Assembly (NCBI RefSeq): GCF_000241485.1
Contig: NZ_JH584241.1
Coordinates: 2,389,992-2,444,140, forward strand
Length of the DNA: 54,149 nucleotides
DNA from: Sphingomonas sp. PAMC 26605
GTDB taxonomy: Bacteria; Pseudomonadota; Alphaproteobacteria; Sphingomonadales; Sphingomonadaceae
Reading direction: 5' to 3'
The position numbers were made by a program, and so were the translations under genes. The notes beneath the pieces were generated by a model. That model saw nothing but the letters and a program-made list of their open reading frames with translations, was not told the origin of the DNA and searched no databases. Position 1 is the first letter of the stretch. Each line of letters opens with the position of its first letter. Of this stretch, positions 42,534 through 53,041 are shown piece by piece.

Positions 42534-43712
42534 TCACCGCTTCCGCGTCAGTTCGCGCATCGCCTCGTCGAGCCCGGCGAGCGTCAGCGGGTACATCCGC
42601 TCGGTCATCAGTTCGCGGATGATGCGCAGGCTCTGCGAATAGCCCCATTGCTGCTCGGGGATCGGGTTGAGCCAGACTGCCGCCGGATAGGTGTTTGTCA
42701 GCCGGTGTAGCCACACCGCGCCCGATTCCTCGTTGAAATGCTCGACCGAGCCGCCGGGATGCGTGATCTCGTACGGGCTCATCGACGCATCCCCGACGAA
42801 CACCAATTTATAATCGTGGCCGAATTTGTGGAGCACGTCCCACATCGGCGTGCGCTCGGCGAAGCGGCGCGTATTGTCCTTCCACACGCCTTCGTACGGG
42901 CAATTGTGGAAATAGAAGAATTCGAGATTCTTGAACTCGGTCGTCGCCGCCGAGAACAATTCCTCGCAAAGCTTGACCCACGGGTCCATCGATCCCCCGA
43001 CGTCGAGGAACAGCAGCAGCTTGACCGCATTGCGCCGCTCGGCGCGCATCACGACGTCGAGCCAGCCCTGCCGCGCGGTGCCGCTGATCGTCGCGTCGAC
43101 GTCGAGCTCGTCGGCAGCGCCTTCGCGTGCGAACTTGCGCAGGCGGCGGAGCGCGATCTTGATGTTGCGGGTGCCGAGCTCCTTGGTGTTGTCGAGATTC
43201 CTGAACTCGCGCTGGTCCCACACCTTCAGCGCGCGCTTGTGCGTCGATTCGCCGCCGATGCGGACGCCCTCGGGATTGTAGCCGCTATTGCCGTACGGGC
43301 TGGTGCCGCCGGTACCGATCCACTTGCTGCCGCCCTGATGGCGCTCGTGCTGCTCGTCGAGCCGCTTCTTGAGCGTCTCCATGATCTCGTCCCACGAGCC
43401 GAGCGATTCGATCTTCGCCATTTCCTCAGGCGTCAGATATTTCTCGGCGACGGCCTTCAGCCAGTCGGCCGGAATGTCGGCGCTGGTCTGGCCGAAGGTG
43501 GTGGCGATGCCCTTGAACACCTTGGCGAAGACCTGGTCGAACTTGTCGAGCAGGCCCTCGTCCTTCACGTACACGGCGCGCGAAAGGTAATAGAAATCCT
43601 CGGGCGTGCGGTCGATCACCTCGGCGTCGAGCGCCTCGAGCAGGAGCAGATGCTCCTTGAGACTGGCCGGAATGCCCGCGGCGCGGAGCTCGTCGAGAAA
43701 GTTCAGGAACAT
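42534..43712 (-). CDS. VWA domain protein, CoxE-like
   Basis: This 392-residue cytoplasmic protein has an N-terminal helical part (FLDELRAAGIPASLKEHLLLLEAL) and a C-terminal von Willebrand A domain with MIDAS residues D237-x-G-x-S241 (LFLDVGGSMDPW) and a later VGDASMSPYE. This is the CoxE family, which normally works with a MoxR-type AAA ATPase to insert metals or remodel protein complexes. The likely partner MoxR lies upstream at 45.8-46.7 kb on the same strand, separated by two unrelated genes. Confidence 0.9.
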   Translation of the reverse strand: MFLNFLDELRAAGIPASLKEHLLLLEALDAEVIDRTPEDFYYLSRAVYVKDEGLLDKFDQVFAKVFKGIATTFGQTSADIPADWLKAVAEKYLTPEEMAKIESLGSWDEIMETLKKRLDEQHERHQGGSKWIGTGGTSPYGNSGYNPEGVRIGGESTHKRALKVWDQREFRNLDNTKELGTRNIKIALRRLRKFAREGAADELDVDATISGTARQGWLDVVMRAERRNAVKLLLFLDVGGSMDPWVKLCEELFSAATTEFKNLEFFYFHNCPYEGVWKDNTRRFAERTPMWDVLHKFGHDYKLVFVGDASMSPYEITHPGGSVEHFNEESGAVWLHRLTNTYPAAVWLNPIPEQQWGYSQSLRIIRELMTERMYPLTLAGLDEAMRELTRKR

Positions 43713-43721
43713 GGGCGTATG

Positions 43722-45107
43722 CTAGGGCTGGCGCTCGTACAGTGTCCAGTGGGTTCCGGACAGGCCTCTCGCCCTGGCTGCCGCAATCGCACGATAGCGC
43801 ATGCCGCAGCGCACGGGATCGGCCGGGAACGTCTCGCCCTTGAAGCGATCGACGAACAGGAAGCGCGCGGGTTGGCAGCCGGTCTCGACGATCGTGAGCG
43901 GGTAGTGGAGATGCGCCGCCGCGACACGCAGCATCGCAAGACCGCTCTCTCGGTCGAGCAGCACCACCGCACCGGACTGCGCGCGATCGTGTAGTGCGAC
44001 GATCACCTGACCTGGATCGCCGCGCTGATTCCGGATCAGGTCGATATCCTGCCACAGACTGCCACATACGATCGCGACCAACACGACCAGCGCGACGCCG
44101 CGCTGTGTGCCGCGATCCGCGATCATCGTGCCGGTCGCTTCGGCGAGCAGCAGCAGGAGCGCCAGTGAGGCAACGAGATAGTAACGCGGATAGCCGGGAT
44201 TTCCGGCGTGGAGGATCGCGAGCGTGATCGGAAACGCGGCGACCGCAAGCGCATAGAGGGGGGCATGCCGAACGCCGATACGCCGCGCTAGCACGACGAG
44301 GATCAGCGCCGCGGGTATCAGCCAAAGCGACACGAGCGGCCAGCCGATCGTATAGCCGAGCATCTCGACGATTGCGTGGAGGAACAGCAGGATTTCGAAC
44401 GGTTTGTAGCTGCCGAACTGAAAGCCCGTCGGGCTCGCCCAGGCCGCGCCGAAGATCACCGCCAGCACGGCGCCGAGCGAGATCAGCGCGGGTAGGAACA
44501 GTGCAAGCGTGCGCTGCGCAGCGGCGATCACACCGTGCCGCGCGGATAGCGTGAAGAACATCCAACCGATCACCGCGATGCACCCGAACAGCATCGTCAG
44601 CTGCGACAGCGCACCCAGCGCGAAGCACAAGGCCAGCCGAATCCGCGTCCGCCCGCCGCGTTCGTCGATCAGCCAGCGCTCGACCAGCAGGATCGCCACG
44701 AGCAAGGCGAGCGACATGCCGGCATAGCCGCGCGCTTCCGATCCCATCGTCACGACCATCGGCGAGACCGCGAAGAGCAGCGCTGCGATCAGCGCGATGC
44801 GGTGGTCGCGCGCGCGAAAGATCTCAGCCGCAACCGCGATGGCGGTTGTTCCCGCGAGGATCGAGAGCGCGCGCTGCAGCAGCGGCGGCGCGTCGTAGCC
44901 GACGAACTGCAGCCATAGCGAATTGAGGTGGTGATTGTTGTCGTGGTTGATGTTGAGGAAGACGCCGAGCGGGGTTCCTGCCTGATGCGCGAGCTCGGCC
45001 GACCAGGCTTCGTCGAGCCACAGGCCCCCCGTCGCGGCGGCGATCCGCAGCGCCAGGCCGAGCAGGACGATCGCGGTGAGGAAAAGAGAGAAACGTCGCT
45101 GAACCAA
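43722..45107 (-). CDS. GT-C type membrane glycosyltransferase (GT39/83-like)
   Basis: This 461-residue protein has about ten membrane helices. The first extracytoplasmic loop contains GGLWLDEAWSAELA, the acidic pair typical of PMT/ArnT-like enzymes that use polyprenyl-phosphate sugars. It is followed by NINHDNNHHLNSLWL and a GSEARGYAGMSLALL motif. A C-terminal periplasmic segment (TIVETGCQPARFLFVDRF) follows. The acceptor is unknown. It ends 10 bases before the VWA gene start and interrupts the MoxR-CoxE pair. Confidence 0.83.
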   Translation of the reverse strand: MVQRRFSLFLTAIVLLGLALRIAAATGGLWLDEAWSAELAHQAGTPLGVFLNINHDNNHHLNSLWLQFVGYDAPPLLQRALSILAGTTAIAVAAEIFRARDHRIALIAALLFAVSPMVVTMGSEARGYAGMSLALLVAILLVERWLIDERGGRTRIRLALCFALGALSQLTMLFGCIAVIGWMFFTLSARHGVIAAAQRTLALFLPALISLGAVLAVIFGAAWASPTGFQFGSYKPFEILLFLHAIVEMLGYTIGWPLVSLWLIPAALILVVLARRIGVRHAPLYALAVAAFPITLAILHAGNPGYPRYYLVASLALLLLLAEATGTMIADRGTQRGVALVVLVAIVCGSLWQDIDLIRNQRGDPGQVIVALHDRAQSGAVVLLDRESGLAMLRVAAAHLHYPLTIVETGCQPARFLFVDRFKGETFPADPVRCGMRYRAIAAARARGLSGTHWTLYERQP

Positions 45108-45164
45108 AGCCTGCCCCCCGATTGCGCGGGTCTAGCGAAGCGGTCTTGCGCGATGGTTAACGCA

Positions 45165-45728
45165 TTACCGGACGTACGAATCGATCAGCGCGCCGACATA
45201 GTCGGGATCGCGCCCGGTCAGTTCGGGCGCGGGCTGGGCGCGGCTGCCATTGTCGAGCGTGCTGCCATAGACGAAGCCGTAGGTCGGGTAGATCGTGCTG
45301 CCGAGCCCATCCATGTCGCGATACCACACTTTGACCGCGCTCCAGTCGCCTCTTGCGGAAACGTCGGTGAGCGTGACGTCCTGCTCGGCATGGCCGCGTT
45401 CGCCATTCTGGCGCGACCAATTGGCATGCGTCACCATCACGACATGGGGATCGACGACGCGGCTGATTACCGCGACATGGCCGAGCGGCAGGCGCGACGT
45501 GCGTTCGAACACGATCACCGCGCCCGGGCGGGGGATGTCGCCGCGCTGATAGCGCCCGGCGGCTTGCGTCCACCACGTCCAGGCGTCGCCATAGATCGCG
45601 ATGCCCGACGCCGCGCGCGCGAACGGCACGCATTGGCCGACATAGTTGAGCAACGAGGTCTTGGCGCCCGCCGGCATGCTGATCGGCAGCAGCGCGGCCA
45701 AGAGGCACATGGGAAAGGTAATCCGCAT
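45165..45728 (-). CDS. Exported CHAP-domain amidase
   Basis: This 187-residue protein has a signal peptide (PMCLLAALLPISMPAGA, cleavage near residue 22) directly followed by a CHAP domain: catalytic C33 in GQCVPFARAAS, H84 in PLGHVAVISRV, and an acidic or Asn partner near residue 103 (THANWSRQNG). It is a cysteine peptidase expected to cut peptidoglycan peptides in the periplasm. Its genes on either side are a glycosyltransferase and a MoxR ATPase, which do not define its target. Confidence 0.88.
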   Translation of the reverse strand: MRITFPMCLLAALLPISMPAGAKTSLLNYVGQCVPFARAASGIAIYGDAWTWWTQAAGRYQRGDIPRPGAVIVFERTSRLPLGHVAVISRVVDPHVVMVTHANWSRQNGERGHAEQDVTLTDVSARGDWSAVKVWYRDMDGLGSTIYPTYGFVYGSTLDNGSRAQPAPELTGRDPDYVGALIDSYVR

Positions 45729-45827
45729 ACAGGCATCCGATACCGGGTGCCCCCCAAAGACCGCGTAACGGGAAAGGGTTTAAGACAAGGTTACCATTCC
45801 GCGATTCGCACGCCGCGGATCAAGCAC

Positions 45828-46682
45828 TTAGCCCTTGTTCTGCTGTCGCTTGGCCATGAAGGCGAGGCGTTCGAACAGCATCACATCCTGCTCGTTCTTG
45901 AGCAGCGCGCCGTGCAGCGGCGGGATCGCCTTGGTCGGATCGCGGTTCTGCAGCACGTCGAGCGGCATGTCCTCGTGGAGCAGCAGCTTGAGCCAGTCGA
46001 GCAGCTCGCTCGTGCTCGGCTTCTTCTTCAGGCCGGGTACGTCGCGCACGTCGTAGAAGATGTCCATCGCGCGGTTGACGAGGATCTTCTGGATGCCGGG
46101 GAAGTGGACCTCGACGATCGCCTGCATCGTCGCGCGGTCGGGGAATTTGATGTAGTGGAAAAAGCAGCGGCGCAGGAACGCGTCGGGCAGTTCCTTCTCG
46201 TTGTTGCTGGTGATGATGACGATCGGGCGCTCGACCGCGCGGACCGTCTCCTTGGTTTCATAGACATGGAATTCCATGCGATCGAGTTCCTGCAACAGGT
46301 CGTTGGGGAATTCGATGTCGGCCTTGTCGATCTCATCGATCAGCAGGACGGGAGGCGTGTCGCGGGTAAAGGCTTCCCACAATTTGCCGCGGCGGATGTA
46401 GTTGGCGATGTCGTGGACGCGCTCGTCGCCGAGCTGGCCGTCGCGCAGCCGCGCCACCGCGTCATATTCGTACAGGCCCTGCTGCGCCTTGGTGGTCGAT
46501 TTGATGTTCCACTCGATCAGCTCGGCGCCGAGCGCCTTGGCGATCTCATAGGCCAGCACGGTCTTGCCGGTGCCAGGCTCGCCCTTGACCAGCAGTGGGC
46601 GGCGCAGCGTTACGGCGGCGTTGACCGCGACCTTGAGGTCGTCGGTTGCGACATAGCCCTGTGTGCCCTCGAAACGTTTCAT
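45828..46682 (-). CDS. MoxR-family AAA+ ATPase
   Basis: This 284-residue ATPase has Walker A GEPGTGKT (residues 34-41), Walker B LLIDEIDKADIEFPNDLLQEL, sensor ITSNNEKELPDAFLRRC, and the MoxR-type C-terminal lid. MoxR proteins act as chaperones with VWA partners; here CoxE-like 42534-43712 is the obvious candidate. KRFEGTQGYVATDDL at the N-terminus is typical of the CoxD/APE2220 branch. The ATG at 46682 fits the usual start. Confidence 0.93.
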   Translation of the reverse strand: MKRFEGTQGYVATDDLKVAVNAAVTLRRPLLVKGEPGTGKTVLAYEIAKALGAELIEWNIKSTTKAQQGLYEYDAVARLRDGQLGDERVHDIANYIRRGKLWEAFTRDTPPVLLIDEIDKADIEFPNDLLQELDRMEFHVYETKETVRAVERPIVIITSNNEKELPDAFLRRCFFHYIKFPDRATMQAIVEVHFPGIQKILVNRAMDIFYDVRDVPGLKKKPSTSELLDWLKLLLHEDMPLDVLQNRDPTKAIPPLHGALLKNEQDVMLFERLAFMAKRQQNKG

Positions 46683-46754
46683 CGCCGCAACCCCGTTTCA
46701 TTTGAATACCGGGTACGGCGATAGAGGGAAACGGGCGGGCAGCGCAAGCCGCGG

Positions 46755-47450
46755 CTAGAGCCGGTCGCGCGCGATCGCCCGTGACTCGATCAAATCGCAC
46801 AGGCCACGATGCTGCGCGAAGGTCTGTTGCGCGCCGAACGCCATCGCGCGGTGCACGCCGGGGCTTGCGCCCGGGGCGGCGGCGATCGCCGCGGCCTCGG
46901 CGAGCGTCGGCAGCTGTGTCGGCGTGACGGTCGTGCCGGCGCGGTGCGCCGCCGCATCGAGGATCGTGCGGAAGGCATGCCAGTCGATCACCAGCGCGAG
47001 CGCGGCGCCGGTCGAGCAGCCCGCCCGGTCCGATCGCGCAAGCATGTCGAAGGTATGGCGCTGCGCGGCAAAGGCGGCATCGCTCTCGGCTTGGCCCGGA
47101 GTCGACGGCAGCGGCCCGACCGCGGCGGTGAGATGCGCGAGATAGGCACGCTCGATCTGGAATGCGTCGCCTGCAGCCGTCATCCAGCGCTGATCGAGCG
47201 CGTCGACGCTGCGCTGCGCGGCTTCGTCGAACAGGGCGTTGAGCCGGCCATGGACCGAGCACAAGGCGTGGACGGTATCGGCAAGGTCGCGACCGGCGAC
47301 GCCGGGGGCCGTCAGCCGGTGGAACAGCGAATGGCCGGCAACGCCGTCCGCGACCGCCAAGCCCGCGATCGAGCCCGCATTCTCCGCCTTCGTGGTTTGA
47401 GTCGATGCGCTCGCCATGTGTTCCGTACTGTCCCTCTTGTCCCGCGCCAT
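46755..47450 (-). CDS. Hypothetical protein, helical
   Basis: This 231-residue soluble protein is rich in Ala, His and Arg. It has a disordered N-terminus and a helical body (LFHRLTAPGVAGRDLADTVHAL, HGRLNALFDEAAQRSVDALDQRWM). No named family is recognised with confidence. The codon pattern and long frame support a real gene. The start at 47450 is the first ATG. An ATG at 47417 (MASASTQ) is equally possible, and neither has a strong ribosome site. It is 72 bases upstream of moxR in transcript order but separated by a possible leader. Confidence 0.68.
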   Translation of the reverse strand: MARDKRDSTEHMASASTQTTKAENAGSIAGLAVADGVAGHSLFHRLTAPGVAGRDLADTVHALCSVHGRLNALFDEAAQRSVDALDQRWMTAAGDAFQIERAYLAHLTAAVGPLPSTPGQAESDAAFAAQRHTFDMLARSDRAGCSTGAALALVIDWHAFRTILDAAAHRAGTTVTPTQLPTLAEAAAIAAAPGASPGVHRAMAFGAQQTFAQHRGLCDLIESRAIARDRL

Positions 47451-47557
47451 GCGTGGAGCGGGTGTGTCCGATCCGAGGAGTGGACCCGAGGGATATACCG
47501 AACGACGTAAAGAGCTGGTGTAGAGGCGGTTAAGGGTACTTAAACCAGATCAGCAAC

Positions 47558-48445
47558 TTAACATCGAGGAAGGATGATCGCCGTCGCGCCCCCGCCGACG
47601 CTGCCGCGGTCGGTTGAGGCGAGTCCGATCCGGACCGGGAGCAGCGTGCCAGACGCGGTCACCAGGTCGCTGTCGAGCCCGGCGGCGGAGCGATCGCGCA
47701 ACACTCCGGTCAACGCGGCATCGAGCGCGGCGCGTGCCTGGTCGGTGGCGAGGGCGGTCAACGGGCGCTGCCGCAACGCCAGCGGGTCGATGTCGATCAT
47801 CGCGGCGAGCGTCGCGTTCGGCTGATCGATCCGGCCGTTCGGATCGAGCGTGATCCGCGCACCGCCGGCGGCGCGCAACGCCGCGATGCTGGCCGCGCCG
47901 ACCGTCCGATCGGCGCACGCGTCGGGCTCGCGCGCGGCGTCCTGTGCGATCACCGCGACGCCGCGGCCGGCGGGCTCGATCGTCAGCAGCAAGATCCGCG
48001 CGGTCCGCGCCGCCGACGCGATTTCGAGCCGCTCGCCGATTCCCCGGTCGATGACGTGGCGGATCACGGCGGTCAGCCGCGCGCGAACCGTGGACGGGGC
48101 GATCGCCACGACCGGAGCGCCTGGGCGGGCAAGCGCGCCGAAATAGGCGCGGGCGGTGCGACTCGAGGCGAGGATGCCGCCCTCGGCATCGGCGAGGAGG
48201 ACCAGGTCGCCAATCGCATCGAGCACCGGAGTCGCGTCGATCACCGCGGCGGCGGGGGGCGCCGCTGGATGCGCCGCGCACAGCGCATCCATCGTCTCGA
48301 TCGTCGTCAGCACGAAGCGCGGTCGCCCGCGATGGAGAATGTAGAGCGGCGCCCGCGCGGCGCGTTCCTGCCAGACGCCGAAATGCCGGACGAGGTCCGA
48401 CGCGGTGACGAATTGATCAGCGGGGTGGGCAGGGTGGGACGCCAT
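47558..48445 (-). CDS. PAS-domain protein with Phd/YefM-like N-terminus
   Basis: This 295-residue protein begins with a short domain, VTASDLVRHFGVWQERAARAP and YILHRGRPRFVLTT, that reads like a Phd/YefM antitoxin N-terminus (DNA-binding fold). A PAS-like region follows (VLDAIGDLVLLADAEGGILASS) and a second one near residue 195 (ARITLDPNGRIDQPNATLAAMIDIDP). No kinase or output domain is visible, so it could be a sensor-type transcription regulator. I prefer the ATG at 48445 (MASHPAHPADQ); 48481 is in frame. The palindrome at 48529-48553 lies about 85 bases upstream. Confidence 0.7.
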   Translation of the reverse strand: MASHPAHPADQFVTASDLVRHFGVWQERAARAPLYILHRGRPRFVLTTIETMDALCAAHPAAPPAAAVIDATPVLDAIGDLVLLADAEGGILASSRTARAYFGALARPGAPVVAIAPSTVRARLTAVIRHVIDRGIGERLEIASAARTARILLLTIEPAGRGVAVIAQDAAREPDACADRTVGAASIAALRAAGGARITLDPNGRIDQPNATLAAMIDIDPLALRQRPLTALATDQARAALDAALTGVLRDRSAAGLDSDLVTASGTLLPVRIGLASTDRGSVGGGATAIILPRC

Positions 48446-48528
48446 TGCGCGAGCAGTACGGAAAACCGCCGCGTTCGTCACACGCTCGCTCCGGAATGGA
48501 CCAATCTCGCGGCGGAATTCCGGCGGCC

Positions 48529-48553
48529 GCCGTTACGTAAAGTACGTAACGGC
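48529..48553. promoter_or_regulatory. 11-bp perfect inverted repeat, possible operator
   Basis: GCCGTTACGTA (48529-48539) and TACGTAACGGC (48543-48553) are exact inverted repeats around AAG. It lies between the rpoD terminator and the PAS-protein gene. Dyads of this kind are typical of dimeric regulators; the binder is unknown, with the downstream PAS protein one candidate. Confidence 0.5.
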
Positions 48554-48561
48554 TCGCGATT

Positions 48562-48593
48562 GCGCCGCTCGGCGGGCTGAGCGGCGCTTTTTT
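48562..48593 (+). terminator. Orphan rho-independent terminator on the plus strand
   Basis: The stem GCGCCGCTC/GAGCGGCGC (48562-48570, 48579-48587) is followed by six T (48588-48593). No plus-strand gene precedes it, so it either ends a small RNA starting after about 48446 or limits antisense transcription into rpoD. Confidence 0.65.
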
Positions 48594-48600
48594 CGAAACG

Positions 48601-48629
48601 GGCAACGGTGGCGACCTGCCACCGTTGCC
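48601..48629 (-). terminator. Transcription terminator of dnaG-rpoD
   Basis: A perfect 12-bp stem (GGCAACGGTGGC and GCCACCGTTGCC) with a 5-base loop lies 7 bases after the rpoD stop on the minus strand. It is followed by CGTTTCG, a weak U tract. Confidence 0.7.
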
Positions 48630-48636
48630 GTCAGGC

Positions 48637-50666
<2,030 letters not shown>

Positions 50667-50667
<1 letters not shown>

Positions 50668-52544
50668 CAACTGCCCTCAGCAAAAGCCCTGGCATCCTCG
50701 TTCGACTGCACCAGATTGGCGAGTCGCGCGTCCAGAGCCTGTTGTTCCTTCACGAGCGACACTTGCCGCTCGAACGCCTCATCCGAATAATCGGTCTGCA
50801 TCATCGCCGTCGCCTCGGCCAGAGCCGCGTCCACTTCAGGCCGCGCCACCAGGATCGCGATCGCCTCATCGAGCTCCTCGCGTGCCCTGGCGGGCTCGGC
50901 ATCTCTTTGGGTGAACGAACACATGAGTTGGTCGGCCCGCAACAGATCGTGCGCGATTATATCAAATCCAGATGTCGCCAATATGGTAAGAAGGCGCTCA
51001 CTATCAAGCGTCTGTTCTTCGAGCGCTGCATCTATCATCGCATCGAGCAGATGCGCGAGGCGATGATCGGTGATGTTGAGGCGGCTGAGCTCGCCGATAT
51101 GGCGCCCGATTTCGGTCGGATGGCGGAGCAATCCGATCAGTACGGGCTTGGTCAGCACGCCGTCCATGCCGCGTGCGTGGATCCCCTTGGCGCCGTCGCC
51201 GACCGGGCCGGGGGCGGGCTTCCACGGCTGGTTGCCCTTGCGCCCGCCACCGCCCGCGGGGCGGGGGACATAGGGCGCGCGGGGTGGGCGGGCGTTGAGC
51301 GCGTCGGTGCGGCGGCGGAACTCGGCGATATATTCGGACTTCACGTTCGCATCGGCGATCGTGTTGGCGATTTCGGTCAGGCGCTGTTTGAGGCCGGCGC
51401 GCTGCTCGGGGGTGGCGAGCGGTTCGGCGGCGAATTCGCTTGCCCACAGCCGGTCGACCAGCGGCTCGGGGTTGGCGAGCAAGGCCTCGAGCGCACCGGG
51501 GCCCTTGGTGCGGACGAGATCGTCGGGATCGACGCCCGGCGGGAGCGTGACGAAGGCGAGGCTGCGGCCGGGCTGGAGCAGCGGCGTTGCGCGGTGCGCG
51601 GCGCGGATCGCGGCCTTCTGCCCGGCGCTGTCGCCGTCGAAGCACAGGATCGGGACTTCGGCGAGGCGCCACAGCCGCTCGAGCTGCGCTTCGGTCAGCG
51701 CGGTGCCGAGCGGGGCGACCGCCTCGCGGAAGCCCGCCTGCGCGAGCGCGATGACGTCCATATAGCCTTCGACCACCAGCACGCGGCCGGTTTTGCGCGT
51801 GGCGGGGGCGGCCTTGTCGAGATTGTAGAGCGTGCGGCCCTTGTCGAAGAGCGGAGTCTCGGGCGAGTTGAGATATTTCGGCTCGCCATCGCCGATGATC
51901 CGTCCGCCGAACGCGATCGTGCGGCCGCGGGGATCGCGGATCGGGATCATCAGGCGGCCGCGGAAGCGATCGTACGGGGTCTTTTCGTCGACTTTGATGA
52001 GCAGGCCGGCCTCGACCAGCAGCGGGTCGCCATAGTCTTTTAGCGCGCCCTTGAGGCTCCCGCGCGAATCGGGGGCGAAGCCGAGCCCGAACTCGCGCGC
52101 GGTCTCGGACTTGATCCCGCGCTTGGTGAGCACGTCGCGCGCGGTGGCGCCCGCCAGGCCGTTGAGCTGGTCGGTGAACCAGCTGGCGGCGTCGGCGCAG
52201 GCTTCGTGCAGGCCCTTGGCGGCTTCGGCCTTCTCGGCGGCTTGGCGGTCCATTGCCGGGAGTTCCATGCCGGCGTTTTGCGCGAGTTCCTTGACGGCAT
52301 CCATGAAGGGCAGGCCGCGCTGGTCGGTCATCCAGCGGATCGCATCGCCATGCGCTGAGCAGCCGAAGCAATGGTAGAAGCCCTTGTCGTCGTTGACGTA
52401 GAACGACGGGGTCTTTTCATTGTGGAACGGGCAGCAGGCGCGCCATTCACGGCCGGCTTTCTGGAGCTTGGTGGTCTTGCCGACGAGGCCGGAGAGCAGC
52501 GTGCGGGCGCGGAGTTCGTCGAGGAATTGCGGGGAAAGGGTCAT
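50667..52544 (-). CDS. dnaG: DNA primase DnaG
   Basis: DnaG synthesises RNA primers at the replication fork. The 625 residues have a CHC2-type zinc-binding N-terminus with ligands C38, H41, C59 and C62 ([23 protein letters not shown]). The Toprim core contains [17 protein letters not shown] and [12 protein letters not shown] Pro/Gly-rich linker precedes the DnaB-binding C-terminal domain. It starts at 52544, overlapping the stop of the DUF559 gene by four bases (ATGA), a junction probably created by insertion of that gene. Confidence 0.96.
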
Positions 52545-53041
52545 GCTTTCTCACTTGCCGCATCTGGCGAGGCCAGCCCAACAGTCTCCCCTCCCGCTTG
52601 CGGGAGGGGGTAGGGGGTGGGCGCGCGCTCGGTTGCAGGTGCGGCGGCGGCGATCATCTCCAGCGCACCATCCATGTTCGACGTCAGATCGTTGTTCCAG
52701 AAGCGGATCACGCGGTAGCCGGCTTTCTCAAGCGCACGAGTCCGCGCTTCGTCATAGGCAATCGCTTCCGAATGCTGGCTGCCATCAAGCTCGATGATCA
52801 GCTTCTGGGCGCGACACACGAAGTCGACCCGATACCCGGCGATCGGCATCTGCCGACTGAATTTCAGCCCGGCAAGCCGCTTGCCCTTGAGCTGACGCCA
52901 CAGCAGTTCCTCATGCACCGTCGCGTTGTTGCGCAGGTCGCGCACCTCGGCTGTCGGCCTACCCAGACGATAGCGCGCGCCCACCCCTCGGTCCCCTCCC
53001 GCAAGCGGGAGGGGAGGAAGATGGGGCTCGCCCTCTTTCAT
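52541..53041 (-). CDS. DUF559 endonuclease-like protein within paired hairpin repeats
   Basis: This 166-residue frame has as its core (about 35-135) a DUF559 domain, related to Vsr-type PD-(D/E)xK nucleases: VHEELLWRQLKGKRLAGLKF, GYRVDFVCRAQKLIIELDGS and TRALEKAGYRVIRFWNNDL. The likely metal-binding residues are D in VDFVC and E in IIELDG. The first 20 or so residues (HLPPLPLAGGDRG) and the last 30 (TPYPLPQAGGETVG) are encoded by the flanking inverted hairpins. It overlaps yqeY by one base and dnaG by four. The function of DUF559 proteins is not established. The true start may be internal. Confidence 0.85.
   Translation of the reverse strand: MKEGEPHLPPLPLAGGDRGVGARYRLGRPTAEVRDLRNNATVHEELLWRQLKGKRLAGLKFSRQMPIAGYRVDFVCRAQKLIIELDGSQHSEAIAYDEARTRALEKAGYRVIRFWNNDLTSNMDGALEMIAAAAPATERAPTPYPLPQAGGETVGLASPDAASEKA
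52588..52609. repeat. Hairpin repeat, left copy flanking the DUF559 gene
   Basis: This is a perfect 10-bp palindrome, CCCCTCCCGC-TT-GCGGGAGGGG. Its inner flank GGGTGGGCGCGCGCT matches the inner flank of the right copy in inverted order. It lies inside the 3' end of the DUF559 coding frame. Confidence 0.88.
52994..53015. repeat. Hairpin repeat, right copy flanking the DUF559 gene
   Basis: Same palindrome as the left copy with loop AA instead of TT, that is, inverted. It is followed by AGGAAG (53016-53021), the same outer flank as the right hairpin of the 2616-2721 element. It lies inside the 5' end of the DUF559 coding frame. Confidence 0.88.

Noticed and set aside
47574..47825. A plus-strand small gene preceded by GAGGAAGG
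   Set aside because: It lies wholly antisense to the PAS-protein gene, ends arbitrarily and has Arg/Ser/Pro-rich shadow composition.
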